Of a stretch of DNA of 64,000 bases, positions 25,058 to 34,065 are shown in pieces. The notes under the pieces were generated by a model. It saw only the letters and a program-made list of their open reading frames with translations. It ran no database searches and was not told the origin of the DNA. A program made the translations under genes and the position numbers. The first letter of the stretch is position 1. Every line of letters starts with the position of its first letter. This DNA comes from Bacillus_BA songklensis (GTDB lineage Bacteria; Bacillota; Bacilli; Bacillales; Bacillaceae_H): the NCBI RefSeq assembly GCF_042649685.1, contig NZ_JBHRZT010000026.1:32947-96946 (forward strand), read 5' to 3'.

Positions 25058-25195
25058 CTATGATGATCCGCTCTTTTGGATAACGGTATTTCGGTTGTGT
25101 TTGCGGCCTTCCAAGCATAAAAATAAACGGTAGAATCCCAACACAACGGCTCCTGCCAATTCTATAATCAAAATAATCATGAAAATATGTCTCAT
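25058..25195 (-). CDS. Possible small membrane protein (45 aa)
   Basis: ATG 25195 to TAG 25058. The N-terminal half is one hydrophobic helix (Ile/Leu/Val/Gly-rich, residues 4-28), and the C-terminal half is basic and polar. No convincing ribosome binding site precedes the ATG, which lowers confidence. The bidirectional terminator just downstream on the minus strand supports transcription in this direction. Confidence 0.35.
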   Translation of the reverse strand: MRHIFMIILIIELAGAVVLGFYRLFLCLEGRKHNRNTVIQKSGSS

Positions 25196-25287
25196 TAAAT
25201 TGACAAGACCGGACAAACATTTAAAGGTTTCTCTCCCACTTTTTCGATAGGGTATAATAAGGAAAAAGAAATCAGGGAGGTATATTA

Positions 25288-26421
25288 TTGTTACTTTTAC
25301 CTTCTTTAGCCAAAAAAATCATTTATGAAGTCAAAAAACTCATTGATGAAGATATTATTATCGTCAATGTAGACGGTACGATTATAGCGAGTACAGATGA
25401 AAAACGTCTCGGCACGTTCCACGAAGGTGCCCTTCTTAGTGTGAAAGAAAAGCGAAAAGTGATCATTACGAAGGAAGATGAAAGCCGACTGGAGGGAGTG
25501 AAATCCGGGCTTAATTTACCGATTTTTTTCTCTCATGATGTCATTGGAGTGGTTGGAATTACAGGGGATCCTGATCGTATCTTGCCATATGGGGAGCTCC
25601 TTCGAAAAATGACTGAGCTGCTTATTCAAGACAGCTATTATTCCGAACAAATCCAATGGCGCTCCCGCATGCTTGAAGCATTCGTATTCGACTGGCTTCA
25701 GTTGAAAGACTGGTCCAAGCCATTCATCGAAAGGGCCAACCTTCTGAAAGTCGATTTACAGGCGCGTCGGCAATTAATATTAGCCTATATCGACAACCAT
25801 CAAACCTTTTTGAACGAAGACATTTGGCAGCTCACCCATGTTTGGAACGAGCAGCACCAGCATGACTTGTTCGTACGTTGGGGAAACGATCGTTTTCTGA
25901 TTATTCGTCATGTTCATGATGAAGCGCAAAAGGAGACAACATTACAAAAAGTGAAGCAGCTCAAAACATTTATAGAAGAAACATGGAATACATCTGCTTC
26001 CTTTGGCATCGGACAGGTTGTGGAAGGAGACCAGCTTAAAAAATCGTATGAACAAGCTGAACGTGCGTTAACCGTCGCCATAAGAAAAAACGGCATCGTA
26101 TTTGATACCGATTTACGCCTTGATATGTGTTTAGAAGAAATCTCTATTCCTACACGCAAAGAGTTTACAGCACGTATATTGAATTCCGTCTTGGAAAATG
26201 AAGAACTGATTGAAACATTCCGTGTCTTTTTCCAGCAGAATATGTCCCTTAAACAAACGGCAGAAGCCCTTCATATTCATATTAATACCTTACATTACCG
26301 AATCAAAAAACTGGAAGAATTAACGGAATTGAACTTAAAGTCCTTCCCGGATGTGGTAAGCCTTTATTTATCCCTTTATTTTTTGGATAATCATCTAAAA
26401 AATAATCATGAAAACGGATAA
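25288..26421 (+). CDS. CdaR-family sugar-diacid/glycolate regulator (YsfB-like)
   Basis: A 377-residue transcription factor with an N-terminal sugar-diacid recognition domain (about 5-135, including F-H-E-G-A-L-L and G-V-V-G-I-T-G). A GGDEF-like CdaR middle region follows, and then a C-terminal PucR-type helix-turn-helix (L-K-Q-T-A-E-A-L-H-I-H-I-N-T-L-H-Y-R near 325-342). The start is TTG 25288, with GGGAGG 8 nt upstream. It lies directly upstream of glcD and glcF, matching the ysfB-ysfC-ysfD order in Bacillus subtilis, so it probably activates their transcription in response to glycolate or glycerate. Confidence 0.88.
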   Translation: MLLLPSLAKKIIYEVKKLIDEDIIIVNVDGTIIASTDEKRLGTFHEGALLSVKEKRKVIITKEDESRLEGVKSGLNLPIFFSHDVIGVVGITGDPDRILPYGELLRKMTELLIQDSYYSEQIQWRSRMLEAFVFDWLQLKDWSKPFIERANLLKVDLQARRQLILAYIDNHQTFLNEDIWQLTHVWNEQHQHDLFVRWGNDRFLIIRHVHDEAQKETTLQKVKQLKTFIEETWNTSASFGIGQVVEGDQLKKSYEQAERALTVAIRKNGIVFDTDLRLDMCLEEISIPTRKEFTARILNSVLENEELIETFRVFFQQNMSLKQTAEALHIHINTLHYRIKKLEELTELNLKSFPDVVSLYLSLYFLDNHLKNNHENG

Positions 26422-26587
26422 CTTTTGTACATTCATCTATAGAACTAGCTGAATTTATCCTTTATGATGATACAGAGAGAAAACCCAACGTCTTTCTCCC
26501 ATGATGGAAAGACAACCACCATGGCCTAACAGTTCCCCAAGCTGTTAGGTCACTTATTCTACGTCTTAAGTAAAGGATGAAAAATGT

Positions 26588-28000
26588 ATGATTACAGCAG
26601 ATATAAAAACAACATTCATTCAAATCGTCGGCGCTGAAAACTATGATGATTCAAAAGCGGGCCGGCTTGTTTATTCATATGATGCCACTCCTCAATTTCA
26701 ATCCATGCCGGATGCCGTTATTGCACCTCGCAACACAAAAGAAGTATCTGAGATTGTAAAAGTGTGCAACGAGCATAAAATCCCGATTGTCCCCCGTGGA
26801 TCCGGTACAAACCTATGCGCTGGCACATGCCCGACTGAAGGCGGGCTGGTATTGCTTTTCAAGCATATGAACCAAATCTTAGAAGTGGACGAGGAAAATT
26901 TGACGGTAACCCTCCAGCCAGGCGTTATTACCCTTGACATGATCAATACGATTGAGGCAAAAGGCTTGTTTTATCCGCCAGACCCAAGTTCGATGAAAAT
27001 CTCGACCATCGGCGGCAATATCAATGAAAATTCCGGCGGACTTCGCGGATTAAAGTACGGCGTAACACGTGATTATGTCATCGGATTGGAAATCGTTCTG
27101 GCAAACGGTGACATCATCCGAACAGGCGGCAAATTAGCCAAAGATGTAGCCGGCTATGATTTAACCCGTTTATTCGTCGGATCTGAAGGCACCTTAGGAA
27201 TCATTACGGAAGCAATATTAAAGCTTGTGCCGATGCCGGAAACAAAGAAAACGATTTTAGCTCTTTATCAGGATATTGAAGCGGCCGCCCGCTCCGTTTC
27301 CAAGATTATTGCCAATAAAATAATCCCGACAACACTTGAATTTTTAGATCAGCCAACACTTCAAGTTGTTGAAGACTTTGCAAAAATCGGCTTGCCGACG
27401 AATGTGCAAGCCGTTCTATTAATCGAACAAGATGGTCCTGAAGAAGTCGTAGACCGTGATATTAAAAAGATTGCGGAAATTTGTACAGCCGAGCAGGCCG
27501 TTTCTGTACAAGTAGCCCAATCCGAGGAGCATGCAATGGCATTGCGTACGGCTCGCCGCTCTGCTTTATCGGCACTTGCCCGCTTAAAACCGACGACGAT
27601 TTTAGAAGATGCCACAGTCCCTCGTTCTGAAATCGCGAAGATGGTGCGTGCGATTAATGAAATCGCTGAAAAATACGATGTGAAGATTTGTACGTTCGGC
27701 CATGCGGGCGATGGAAACCTGCACCCGACCTGTCCGACCGATTCACGCAATCATGACGAAATTGAGCGTGTAGAAAAAGCGTTCGCTGAAATTTTCGAAA
27801 CAGCAATCGAGCTTGGAGGTACGATTACAGGGGAACACGGCGTTGGTATGATGAAAGCGCCTTACCTGGAGTTAAAGCTTGGCCAAGAAGGAATCGCAGC
27901 GATGAAAGCCATAAAAAATTCATTTGATCCAAATAACATCATGAACCCTGGCAAAGTGTTTGCCAAAGACTCTCGTAAACGTGTGGTGGTGACAAGATGA
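26588..28000 (+). CDS. glcD: Glycolate oxidase subunit GlcD-type FAD-linked oxidase
   Basis: A 470-residue FAD-binding oxidase (PCMH domain, about residues 35-215, with the P-R-G-S-G-T-N-L block near 72-79) and C-terminal FAD-oxidase domain (G-H-A-G-D-G-N-L-H-P near 375 and G-E-H-G-V-G near 418). It oxidises 2-hydroxyacids such as glycolate. Its stop overlaps the glcF start by 4 bp (ATGA). The ribosome binding site AAAGGATG lies upstream of ATG 26588. The hairpin CCTAACAG/CTGTTAGG at 26525-26550 lies in the 166-bp gap after cdaR and may separate the two transcripts. D-lactate is an alternative substrate. Confidence 0.92.
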   Translation: MITADIKTTFIQIVGAENYDDSKAGRLVYSYDATPQFQSMPDAVIAPRNTKEVSEIVKVCNEHKIPIVPRGSGTNLCAGTCPTEGGLVLLFKHMNQILEVDEENLTVTLQPGVITLDMINTIEAKGLFYPPDPSSMKISTIGGNINENSGGLRGLKYGVTRDYVIGLEIVLANGDIIRTGGKLAKDVAGYDLTRLFVGSEGTLGIITEAILKLVPMPETKKTILALYQDIEAAARSVSKIIANKIIPTTLEFLDQPTLQVVEDFAKIGLPTNVQAVLLIEQDGPEEVVDRDIKKIAEICTAEQAVSVQVAQSEEHAMALRTARRSALSALARLKPTTILEDATVPRSEIAKMVRAINEIAEKYDVKICTFGHAGDGNLHPTCPTDSRNHDEIERVEKAFAEIFETAIELGGTITGEHGVGMMKAPYLELKLGQEGIAAMKAIKNSFDPNNIMNPGKVFAKDSRKRVVVTR

Positions 28001-29331
28001 CTACAGTGACGGAACGTGAAACAATTCAACAGCAATTTCAGGAGCGCATAGATGAAGATCAGCTTCTTAACTGTATGCGATGCGGCTTCTGTTTACCATC
28101 TTGCCCGACTTATATCGAATCAGGTTTTAAAGAGTCCCACTCCCCCCGCGGCCGTATTGCCTTAATGAAGGCGGTCGTCGACGGATTAATCGAGCCGGAT
28201 GAAGACGTGGAACGCACATTGGAGCTATGCCTAGGCTGCCGGGCCTGTGAGCCGGTTTGTCCATCCGGTGTAAAATACGGACATTTGCTTGAAGAAGCGC
28301 GCGATATTATTAACCAAAACAAAAAGCATTCCCTCCCTGTAAGGGCTGTACGCAAAGCCGTATTTGAAGGACTTTTCCCTCACCAGAACCGGATGCGTAC
28401 CTTAACCGGCTTAATCGGTTTTTATCAGCGTTCCGGTTTGCAGGCGATCGCTCATAAAACAGGTGTAATCAACATTTTGCCCGATAATTTAACATCGATG
28501 GAAAAAGTCCTTCCAAAAGTACCGACAATGAAAGAAATGAAAAATCGCCCTACCCATCTTCAAGCTGAAGGGATGCAGAAAAAACGTGTGGCCTTCTTCT
28601 CAGGCTGTTTAATGGATACGATGTTCCTGGAAACAAACAACGCAACCATGAAGCTGCTGCAAACGGCCGGATGTGAAATCGTCATCCCCCAAAACCAGGC
28701 GTGCTGCGGTGCTCTTCATGGCCACAGCGGAGAAAAAGACGGGGCAAAAGAATTGGCAAAACGAAATATCCAAGCGTTCGAGGATTTAAATGTCGATTAC
28801 ATTATTACAAACGCGGGTGGCTGCGGCGGATTCTTAATTGAATACGACCATTTGCTAAAAAATGATCCGGAGTGGAAAGACCGCGCCAAAGCATTTGTGG
28901 ACAAACTAAAAGACATTTCAGCCATCCTTATGGAACTTGAGTTTGATAAACAACCGCTTCGCTTACCTGCACAAGTGATTACTTATCAGGATTCTTGTCA
29001 CTTGCGCAATGTAATGCGTACATCAAACGAACCGCGCCGCCTATTGAATGCCATTGAAGGCATCGAGTTTCGTGAAATGCAGGGAGCGGATCGCTGCTGC
29101 GGTTCAGCGGGTATTTACAACGTCGTAGAATCCGAAATGTCAATGCAAATTTTAGACAATAAAATGGAGCATGCGAAAGCAACCCATGCAACAACCATTG
29201 TCACAGCAAATCCGGGCTGTTTATTGCAAATGAAGCTTGGCATTGAACGTGAAGGCTTATCGCACAAAATGCGTGCTGTGCATATTGTAGACCTATTATT
29301 AGAAGCGGCAGAATACGCCCAAAAAGCGTAA
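27997..29331 (+). CDS. glcF: Glycolate oxidase iron-sulfur subunit
   Basis: A 444-residue electron-transfer subunit. Two [4Fe-4S] ferredoxin motifs (C-M-R-C-G-F-C-L-P-S-C-P near 27-38 and C-L-G-C-R-A-C-E-P-V-C-P near 78-89) are followed by two CCG domains (A-C-C-G-A-L-H-G near 240 and R-C-C-G-S-A-G near 368). It passes electrons from GlcD to the membrane quinones. The arrangement is paralogous to LutA plus the LutB cluster region in this window. It is translationally coupled to glcD, and a strong terminator follows at 29363. Confidence 0.93.
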   Translation: MTTVTERETIQQQFQERIDEDQLLNCMRCGFCLPSCPTYIESGFKESHSPRGRIALMKAVVDGLIEPDEDVERTLELCLGCRACEPVCPSGVKYGHLLEEARDIINQNKKHSLPVRAVRKAVFEGLFPHQNRMRTLTGLIGFYQRSGLQAIAHKTGVINILPDNLTSMEKVLPKVPTMKEMKNRPTHLQAEGMQKKRVAFFSGCLMDTMFLETNNATMKLLQTAGCEIVIPQNQACCGALHGHSGEKDGAKELAKRNIQAFEDLNVDYIITNAGGCGGFLIEYDHLLKNDPEWKDRAKAFVDKLKDISAILMELEFDKQPLRLPAQVITYQDSCHLRNVMRTSNEPRRLLNAIEGIEFREMQGADRCCGSAGIYNVVESEMSMQILDNKMEHAKATHATTIVTANPGCLLQMKLGIEREGLSHKMRAVHIVDLLLEAAEYAQKA

Positions 29332-29362
29332 CTCCCCTCTATAACCTTTTATCCAATTGGCA

Positions 29363-29408
29363 GGTTGTCCCAAAAGTATGTTTTTTATACTTTTGAGACA
29401 TCCTCCTT
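29363..29408 (+). terminator. Intrinsic terminator of glcF
   Basis: The arms GTC-CAAAAGTAT and ATACTTTTG-GAC around GTTTTTT, then TCCTCCTTT. Confidence 0.75.
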
Positions 29409-29504
29409 TCTTTTCGTTCTCTAAATTTGACTGTGTTAAAGAGCGCTCGTAACTTTTATTATTTTTGTCTCAATTGAATAAGCCCAAATCAACACTAGAC
29501 TAAA

Positions 29505-29538
29505 AAAGAAAGAGGAAGCCTGTGCTCCCTCTTTCTTT
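29505..29538 (-). terminator. Intrinsic terminator of phaC
   Basis: On the minus strand, AAAGAAAGAGG / CCTCTTTCTTT is followed by a T-run, immediately downstream of the phaC stop. Confidence 0.8.
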
Positions 29539-29544
29539 TTCTCC

Positions 29545-30633
29545 TTATTTTGAACGTGTTTCTAACCAATCGCCAATTGACGGATATGTTTCTTTCACTG
29601 CTTTTGGACCGAATACAACTGATACGTGTCCTGTTTGCAGCAGCTTAAATTCTTTGTCTTTGCTTGAAATGACATTCATTAAAGCTTCTACCTGATGCGG
29701 CGCGGCAATGTGATCACGGCTTGCCGCAATATTTAAGACGTTCGCTTTAATGTTGGATAAATCTACTTTGCGCCCGCGGACTGTCAGCTGGCCATTAATA
29801 AGTTTGTTTTGTTGATAAAATTCACGAATCCATTGGCGATATGCTTCACCAGGGAATGGGATTCCGTCCCCTACCCATTTTTGCATCAACTTCCAGCTCT
29901 CAACGAAACGCTGGTTTTCAGAGCGGTCCACCAGTGTAACATATGGGCCGTAGAAGTTTGTGATTGGCTTTAGCATCTTGTTTCCAAAGTCAATCATTTC
30001 AGGCGGCACGTTACCTAACGTATCCACAACCTTATCAATGTTAAAATAACGTTCATCTAAAAATGAACCGTACAAACCTGTGTCCGAGAAATCAAACGGA
30101 CTTGTCATGAAAACTAAATTCTTAATCGGAAGCTCTTCATTTAAAGCGGCGAAAATGGATGTCATCGTACCACCCATGCAATAACCGAGTACAGATAATT
30201 CATCTGCACCTGATGTGCGCAATACTTTTTTGGCCGCTCTTGGAATGTAATCCAAAATGTAATCATCAAGCTTCATGTTCGCATCTTCAAGGCCCGGTGT
30301 ACCCCAGTCCAGTAAATAAACATCAAATCCGCGGTCCACTAAGTATTCGATTAAGCTGTTGCCTGGTGATAAATCTAAAATGTATGGTTTATTAATAAGG
30401 GCATAGACCATTAACAGAGGCGTGCGATGAAGATTTTTTTGTTTTGGAATATAACGATACAATTGCGCTTTATTTTTCTTCCAGATTACTTCTTTTGGTG
30501 TTAAGCCAACTTCGGGTTCTGCTTCTGCCGTTAAAATTTCGAATGCGCGTTTAAAGCGGCGTGCAGAGCTTTTGTATTCCTTTGGCATGGATTGAAGGAT
30601 CTTTTCCCACTCTTGTACATACGATACTGCCAT
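29545..30633 (-). CDS. phaC: Class IV poly(3-hydroxyalkanoate) synthase catalytic subunit
   Basis: A 362-residue alpha/beta-hydrolase-fold polymerase that joins 3-hydroxyacyl-CoA units into PHA at the granule surface. The lipase-like box G-Y-C-M-G-G holds the catalytic cysteine near residue 152. The aspartate in A-S-R-D-H and the histidine in T-G-H-V-S complete the triad near 307 and 336. Its length and sequence are those of the class IV enzymes, which need PhaR. The start is ATG 30633, with GGAG four bases upstream; the longer frame back to 30705 runs into non-coding sequence. It is last in the phaR-phaB-phaC order on the minus strand. A 207-bp gap separates it from phaB and contains a palindrome also found at the phaQ promoter. 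Confidence 0.96.
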   Translation of the reverse strand: MAVSYVQEWEKILQSMPKEYKSSARRFKRAFEILTAEAEPEVGLTPKEVIWKKNKAQLYRYIPKQKNLHRTPLLMVYALINKPYILDLSPGNSLIEYLVDRGFDVYLLDWGTPGLEDANMKLDDYILDYIPRAAKKVLRTSGADELSVLGYCMGGTMTSIFAALNEELPIKNLVFMTSPFDFSDTGLYGSFLDERYFNIDKVVDTLGNVPPEMIDFGNKMLKPITNFYGPYVTLVDRSENQRFVESWKLMQKWVGDGIPFPGEAYRQWIREFYQQNKLINGQLTVRGRKVDLSNIKANVLNIAASRDHIAAPHQVEALMNVISSKDKEFKLLQTGHVSVVFGPKAVKETYPSIGDWLETRSK

Positions 30634-30691
30634 ATTTCTCCACAACCTTTCGTTAAAATGGTGTGCTTTTGTCAAAAAAAAAACGGATACA

Positions 30692-30702
30692 TGTAAATTA
30701 CA
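30692..30702. promoter_or_regulatory. Palindrome TGTAA-A-TTACA upstream of phaC
   Basis: Identical in its 14-base core TGTAAATTACACAT to the site overlapping the phaQ -10 box. It is a candidate binding site for PhaQ. The surrounding phaB-phaC gap (30634-30840) shows no gene. Confidence 0.5.
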
Positions 30703-30840
30703 CATACATAACCGTGAAAAAAGTCAGGGAAACAATCAGCGCCGCCCATGTCCGCACCTCCCCTCCCTTCAGAGGAAGAAGAAGCACGAAAGCGAAGCAC
30801 TGTACCTGGGTGGTGTTGATTTTCCCTAACTTATGGGTAA

Positions 30841-31584
30841 TTACATGTATAATCCGCCGTTAATGTTTAATTGCTGACCCGTGATATAAGCACCGTCTCG
30901 GCATAAGAAAACAATTCCGCGAGCAATTTCTTCTGCTTGACCAAGGCGGCGGACCGGGATTTTAGAAATGATTTGCTGGCGAATGTCTTCTGGAATTGCC
31001 ATAACCATTTCTGTTTCGATGAATCCCGGGCAAATGGCATTTACTGTGACACCTGTTTTCGCAAGCTCAAGCGCTAACGATTTTGTAAAGCCGATCATAC
31101 CCGCTTTTGCAGCAGAATAGTTTGTTTGGCCAAAGCCGCCTGCTTGACCGATGATAGAAGAAATATTGATAACGCGGCCCGCTTCAGATTCAAGTAAATA
31201 AGTAAGAGCAGCCGTTGTTGTGTTATAAACACTGTTTAAGTTTACGTCGATTACTTTTGTCCAATCTTCATGAGACAACTTTTTAAATGAACGATCGCGT
31301 GTAATACCTGCGTTATTGACAAGAATATCAACCTGGCCGAATACTTCCTTCGTTTGATCAACAAGACTTTTTGCCTGTTCCGGATAAGAAACGTCTGCCT
31401 GGATAGCGATGCATTCCCCGCCATTTTCTTTGATTTCGTTTACAACTTTCTCTGCTGCTTCTTTGCTGCTGTTGTAGTTAACGGCAACCTTTACCCCGTG
31501 AGAAGCAAGCTCTTTTGCGATAGTTGCTCCGATTCCTTTTGATCCGCCTGTTACGATTGCTACTTTTCCCTCTAATGTTGTCAT
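30841..31584 (-). CDS. phaB: Acetoacetyl-CoA reductase
   Basis: A 247-residue short-chain dehydrogenase that reduces acetoacetyl-CoA to (R)-3-hydroxybutyryl-CoA, the monomer for PhaC. The cofactor motif T-G-G-S-K-G-I-G lies at residues 12-19, N-N-A-G near 90, the catalytic serine in S-S-I near 143, and Y-S-A-A-K near 156-160. It has a C-terminal G-G-L-Y-M ending typical of PhaB/FabG. It lies 84 bp downstream of phaR on the same strand. FabG activity is a possible alternative, but the context fixes the role. Confidence 0.95.
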   Translation of the reverse strand: MTTLEGKVAIVTGGSKGIGATIAKELASHGVKVAVNYNSSKEAAEKVVNEIKENGGECIAIQADVSYPEQAKSLVDQTKEVFGQVDILVNNAGITRDRSFKKLSHEDWTKVIDVNLNSVYNTTTAALTYLLESEAGRVINISSIIGQAGGFGQTNYSAAKAGMIGFTKSLALELAKTGVTVNAICPGFIETEMVMAIPEDIRQQIISKIPVRRLGQAEEIARGIVFLCRDGAYITGQQLNINGGLYM

Positions 31585-31668
31585 AACGACATCCCCCTTG
31601 CTTCAGCTAGTAATTTTTCAATATATAGTTCTGCATCTAAGAGCAGGTACTAACGATCCCATATCTTT

Positions 31669-32271
31669 TTACGATGGTTTTTGTCCCTTTGTTTCTTTCG
31701 GCCCTTTTGAATCTTTCGGTTCTTTTGCGGCCGCTTGTTCTTGAAGTTTTAATTGTTCTTGAATCGATTGTTGAAGCTCCTCATTTTGCTGTTGCAGCTT
31801 TCGTTGAAGCTGCTCTTGAATGGATTCTTGAAGTTCTGCTTGAAGTTGTGATTGGAAATCATTCTGCTGTGTAATAGCCTCTAATACTTTATCAAGCTTT
31901 TTCTCTAAAGACTTGACGTCAGATTTGATTTTGCTCAATTCACGTTTATAAAGAGCGCTGTTATCTTCGACACCTTGCAATTCATCAAAACGGTCCTCAA
32001 GCGCTTCCACTTTTTCTTCGACATTGATCACTAAAGATGCGACATTGGCTACGTCATCTTTTGTCGGAATGTTCACCTGCTGAAAGTAACGGTCTGTTGT
32101 TTCATTTAACGCTTGATGATATTGGAGGTTTAAGTTCAGTACTTTGCCCATCCATTGAGAAAATTCTTCTTTATTCATGTTTTCGCCAAGTACTTTGCCC
32201 CAATAAGCTTCTGTCTTATCGTACATTTCCTTCCATGCTAAAAATGGATCAAATACTTTTTGTTGCTCCAA
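31669..32271 (-). CDS. phaR: PHA synthase subunit PhaR
   Basis: The protein has about 200 residues and is the non-catalytic partner required by class IV PhaC. Its N-terminal half contains F-D-P-F-L-A-W-K-E-M-Y-D-K-T-E near residues 6-20, typical of PhaR. The centre is a long coiled coil (about 85-185), and the tail is Gln/Glu-rich and ends in a Lys/Pro/Gly segment. The start is probably TTG 32271 with AAAGGAG nine bases upstream; ATG 32280 directly abuts that binding site and is unlikely to be used. It is first in the phaRBC operon, with a sigmaA promoter at 32434-32462. Confidence 0.9.
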   Translation of the reverse strand: MEQQKVFDPFLAWKEMYDKTEAYWGKVLGENMNKEEFSQWMGKVLNLNLQYHQALNETTDRYFQQVNIPTKDDVANVASLVINVEEKVEALEDRFDELQGVEDNSALYKRELSKIKSDVKSLEKKLDKVLEAITQQNDFQSQLQAELQESIQEQLQRKLQQQNEELQQSIQEQLKLQEQAAAKEPKDSKGPKETKGQKPS

Positions 32272-32433
32272 AAATTCCATCTCCTTTCGTTTGATGTAAA
32301 AGTGATGGCTTGCCTCAACTCTTATACGTTTTACCATTTTTTAAATGATAGCAGCAAAGCTTCCTTTTCACTTTTATGAAAGAACCAACAAGAATCATGT
32401 TCATAATTTTCCTTGTTTCGATGATACATACTT

Positions 32434-32462
32434 ATTATAAAGCGGGTTGCCACTTTAGACAA
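32434..32462 (-). promoter_or_regulatory. SigmaA-type promoter of phaRBC
   Basis: On the minus strand: TTGTCT, 17 bp, TATAAT. It is divergent from the phaQ promoter about 95 bp away. Confidence 0.7.
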
Positions 32463-32535
32463 TTCCAAAAATTTGAGAGATTTTGATAAGTTTTGTAGAA
32501 TCCTGTCGAATTTCATTAATAAATTATGAATTTTT

Positions 32536-32588
32536 TGTAAACGCTATTACATGGCTTGACTTTCCATCCATATAGGTGTAAATTACAC
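32536..32588 (+). promoter_or_regulatory. phaQP promoter with operator palindrome and cre-like site
   Basis: TTGACT (32556-32561), 17 bp, TAAATT (32579-32584). A perfect 13-bp palindrome GTGTAA-A-TTACAC (32576-32588) overlaps the -10 box and is a good candidate for PhaQ autorepression. TGTAAACGCTATTA (32536-32549) is a cre-like site with one mismatch, just upstream of the -35 box. Confidence 0.65.
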
Positions 32589-32648
32589 ATAGACGAAATA
32601 AAAGCTCCATAATGATTGGATGCACAAAAACGGGGGGGATGATCCATC

Positions 32649-33086
32649 TTGTCAGACAACCAAAAGGAAAAAAACGGAACGCCAAATAATTTAGAAAAAA
32701 CGATAAGCGGTGCTCCTAAAAATTTTATGATCCCTTTTTTGCTGTTATGTTTGCGCAACTGGAATTTACATGGCTACAAACTGATTCAGCAACTGATGAA
32801 CTTTGGGTTTACTTCCATTGATCAAGGAAACGTTTATCGTACATTGAGACAGCTTGAAAAAGACAACCTGATTAAATCGGAATGGGATACATCATCAGAT
32901 GGTCCGGCACGCCGGATTTATTCCATCACTGAAGCGGGTGAACAATACTTAAACATGTGGGCATCCTCGCTTGAGCAATATCAAAACTTGTTGAATTCCT
33001 TTTTCACAATGTACACTGACATGTTATTTCCTTTCAGCTCCTCATCCAGAAAGCAAAAGGATGAGCCCTCAAAAGATAACAAATAG
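32649..33086 (+). CDS. phaQ: PHA-responsive repressor PhaQ (PadR family)
   Basis: A 145-residue PadR-type winged-helix protein. The helix-turn-helix lies about residues 25-95, with W-N-L-H-G-Y-K-L near 38 and N-V-Y-R-T-L-R-Q-L-E-K-D-N-L near 60. A short C-terminal helix follows for dimerisation. In Bacillus megaterium, PhaQ represses phaQP and is released by the polymer. The start is TTG 32649 with a G-rich site upstream (about 10 nt). It is transcribed with phaP, divergently from phaRBC. Confidence 0.92.
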   Translation: MSDNQKEKNGTPNNLEKTISGAPKNFMIPFLLLCLRNWNLHGYKLIQQLMNFGFTSIDQGNVYRTLRQLEKDNLIKSEWDTSSDGPARRIYSITEAGEQYLNMWASSLEQYQNLLNSFFTMYTDMLFPFSSSSRKQKDEPSKDNK

Positions 33087-33177
33087 GGATTTGCACAGTA
33101 TTTGCGACTGTGTTTCCAATATAAAAGAACAGGCTGCCTAGCAAAATTGGGTAGAAAATCAAAGGAGGAATTATTTT

Positions 33178-33690
33178 ATGACAGCTGTTAAGTATGATTC
33201 TGTAATCGATGCTATGTGGGAACAATGGACAAAAGGTTTTAATAATCTTTTAGAAAACAACAAACAAATGGAGAATTGGACTTTAAAAGCTCTTGATCAG
33301 CAAAAAGAATTCGTCAACAAAGCCATGGAACAAGTTCAGCACGTTGATCAACAATGGAAGCAAGAAGTAGAACAGCTTCAAACAAAGGTAACAGAAAATT
33401 TACGTAAAACAGCGGGCAACGTTGTTGCTGATTCTTATGAGGAATGGTCAAACCGCGTTCATGAAGCGATGCAAAAACTTCAGCAAGTTTCTGTTGATCA
33501 AAACAAAGCCAGCTGCAATTTTGTGCAACAAGCTCATGAGCAATATCAACAAGCAATTTCTCAGCTACTAGAAGAGCAACAAAAAGCCCGCGAGGAATTC
33601 CAGAATGTATCCGATGCTTACATTGAACAATTAAAAGGATTTCAAAAATCATTTTTACAATCTGTTGAACAATACTCTCTTGTAAAATAA
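33178..33690 (+). CDS. phaP: Phasin PhaP (PHA granule-coat protein)
   Basis: A 170-residue, almost entirely helical protein with heptad-like Gln/Glu/Ala-rich sequence and no membrane segment. It fits the bacillar PhaP phasins, which coat polymer granules and limit their size. It has a near-perfect ribosome binding site (AAAGGAGG) upstream of ATG 33178 and its own terminator. It lies 91 bp after phaQ. The identification rests on context and composition as much as on sequence. Confidence 0.9.
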   Translation: MTAVKYDSVIDAMWEQWTKGFNNLLENNKQMENWTLKALDQQKEFVNKAMEQVQHVDQQWKQEVEQLQTKVTENLRKTAGNVVADSYEEWSNRVHEAMQKLQQVSVDQNKASCNFVQQAHEQYQQAISQLLEEQQKAREEFQNVSDAYIEQLKGFQKSFLQSVEQYSLVK

Positions 33691-33811
33691 TAAAGAAACG
33701 TCAAGCCATTTAGCAATACGGACACCGAAAAGAATAAAATTTTATTTTCAAGTACCCCCTCGCTTGGAAATAGAGGGAAAGTAAGCGGAAGCTGCTTCAT
33801 TTCATCGCAAC

Positions 33812-33853
33812 AAAAAAGCCGTACCTCCTGGCAATGGAGATACGGCTTTTTTG
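33812..33853 (+). terminator. Intrinsic terminator of phaP
   Basis: The arms AAAAAAGCCGTA and TACGGCTTTTTT, with an inner CTCC/GGAG pairing. Confidence 0.9.
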
Positions 33854-33854
33854 T

Positions 33855-33963
33855 GTATATAAGTTCAACTTAAGTTTTTAACCTCTGTCATCGAGCCTTC
33901 TTCTATCTGCGCTTTTCTGTTCTCTCACCTTGAGCAGGCTATACGTGGATTCATATAATTTGC
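33855..33963 (+). repeat. Family A dispersed repeat, internally deleted copy
   Basis: It keeps the left part (TATATAAGTTCAACTTAA, then TTTTTAACCTCTGTCATC and GCGCTTTTCTGTTCTCTC) and joins GGCTATA directly to the terminal CGTGGATTCATATA. Both hairpins are missing. Confidence 0.75.
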
Positions 33964-34065
33964 AAAATATGAAACGGATTACCAGTATGGAATCAATTAT
34001 GCCTCAAATAATATAGGTACAACGAGAAATCGTTGCATAAACGAGCAAAGGAGATGAACATATTA

